Shown in pieces: positions 4,428 to 5,055 of a stretch of 5,055 nucleotides of DNA. Location of the stretch: NCBI GenBank assembly GCA_003518745.1, contig DOYB01000229.1, positions 1 to 5,055 of the forward strand, read 5' to 3'. Source of the stretch: Selenomonas sp. Lineage in GTDB: Bacteria > Bacillota > Negativicutes > Selenomonadales > Selenomonadaceae. Under the pieces are notes generated by a model that was not told the origin of the DNA, did no database searches, and saw only the letters and a list, made by a program, of their open reading frames with translations. The position numbers were made by a program, and so were the translations under genes. The first letter of the stretch is position 1, and each line of letters starts with the position of its first letter.

Positions 4428-5055
4428 CAAAATATTCGCTATACCACAAATCACCCATATTTGCTCCCTCAGCAATGAGGTCGCTAACATACTCATAGGT
4501 ACTGGCTTTCCTCAATTGAGAAAATCCTTCATTATCCTTTTCCAATACCCATACTTGTTCAGGAGTTAACGCATTGACAAAAAATGGGCTATGTGTTGTT
4601 ACGAACAGTTGCTTCGTATAACCACTACCCACATTTCGCTTCATTTCTAATGCAAGATTAGCCAAGTATTTGTGATACAATCCATTTTCCGGTTCCTCAA
4701 CAAACACCAACTGTCTCGGATTTCTTTCATGAAGTAACAGATAATATGCAAAGAGTTTTAATGTTCCATCTGACATGCGTGATGAAAAAAATGGCTCCTT
4801 GAAACCCTTTAGAAAAAATTCCAATACCATTTGACCATTAGGGAGTTTCACAGGTTTTATTTCATTTATGTCAGGTATCTTTGACTGTATTTCAGTCAAT
4901 ATTTTTCTAAATTCCGCAGGATTTTCCCTATACATATGCTGAGAAACATTATTGAGATTGCTTCCTGTACGATTCAAATATCTTGAGGGTGCAGCTGTCT
5001 GTATTTGCCTTGCTGCATCCGGAGTAAAATAACATAAGTACCAACTTTTTAAGAA
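4423..5055 (-). CDS. AAA family (ABC-type, AAA_21-like) ATPase, C-terminal part; 5' end outside window
   Basis: The frame is open to the right edge, giving the last 210 residues. A TTG at 4977 could be taken as a start, but the upstream codons (WYLCYFTPDAARQIQ, then APSRYLNRTGSNL) read on as normal family sequence, so the gene is partial only because the window ends. Visible motifs are SRMSDGTLKLFAYYLLL (ABC-signature-like, about 93-109), LVFVEEPENGLY (Walker B with catalytic Glu, 116-127) and FVTTHSPFF (switch His, 151-159), ending G-D-L-W-Y-S-E-Y-F-G. These mark an ABC/Rad50-type ATPase of the AAA_21 or AAA_15 class, which dimerises on ATP. The P-loop must lie upstream, beyond 5055. It is the first of the two visible operon genes; its DUF4276 partner starts 10 nt after its stop. 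A sensing or regulatory role for that partner is inferred from analogy. Confidence 0.85.
   Translation of the reverse strand, partial: FLKSWYLCYFTPDAARQIQTAAPSRYLNRTGSNLNNVSQHMYRENPAEFRKILTEIQSKIPDINEIKPVKLPNGQMVLEFFLKGFKEPFFSSRMSDGTLKLFAYYLLLHERNPRQLVFVEEPENGLYHKYLANLALEMKRNVGSGYTKQLFVTTHSPFFVNALTPEQVWVLEKDNEGFSQLRKASTYEYVSDLIAEGANMGDLWYSEYFG

Overview
The window looks like accessory DNA from a low-to-moderate GC Firmicute. The nuclease families here (Rpn-type PD-(D/E)XK proteins and the AAA-ATPase-like/PDDEXK_9 protein) are especially common in Negativicutes (Selenomonas relatives) and Clostridia. That placement is from family knowledge and is of low confidence. There are no housekeeping protein genes; the only core-genome trace is a decayed tRNA-Gly.

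Left part (1-1409, minus strand): a 46-codon stretch of an Rpn-family nuclease C-terminal region runs off the left edge without a start and follows an in-frame stop, so it looks like a fragment. Upstream of it lies a complete second Rpn-type gene (417-1409) with its own GNRA-loop intrinsic terminator (332-352). This gene carries a 12-bp coding tandem repeat (Glu-x-Gly-Arg units).

Middle (1410-2166) has no intact gene. It holds a perfect 16-bp TetR-like dyad, the probable 3' end of a lost plus-strand gene with a terminator, two exact 8-mers 12 bp apart, five 10-bp-phased repeats, a strong minus-strand terminator with no gene feeding it, and a tRNA-Gly relic. The relic's 3' half is canonical (T arm, acceptor strand, encoded CCA), its 5' half is damaged, and a normal tRNA terminator follows. 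Together this resembles an old integration or deletion scar at a tRNA gene.

Right part (2167-5055): a full-length AAA-ATPase-like protein with a C-terminal PD-(D/E)XK nuclease domain (plus strand) converges with a two-gene minus-strand operon. The operon encodes an ABC-type AAA ATPase (5' end beyond the window) followed by a DUF4276, TOPRIM-like protein whose Shine-Dalgarno overlaps the ATPase stop codon. An ATPase plus a TOPRIM-like partner is the general plan of PARIS and OLD-like phage-defence modules, so this pair is the best candidate for an under-described defence system here. GC content drops sharply at the convergent junction (about 60% in a sampled stretch of the plus-strand gene, about 35% in the operon), suggesting separate acquisition.
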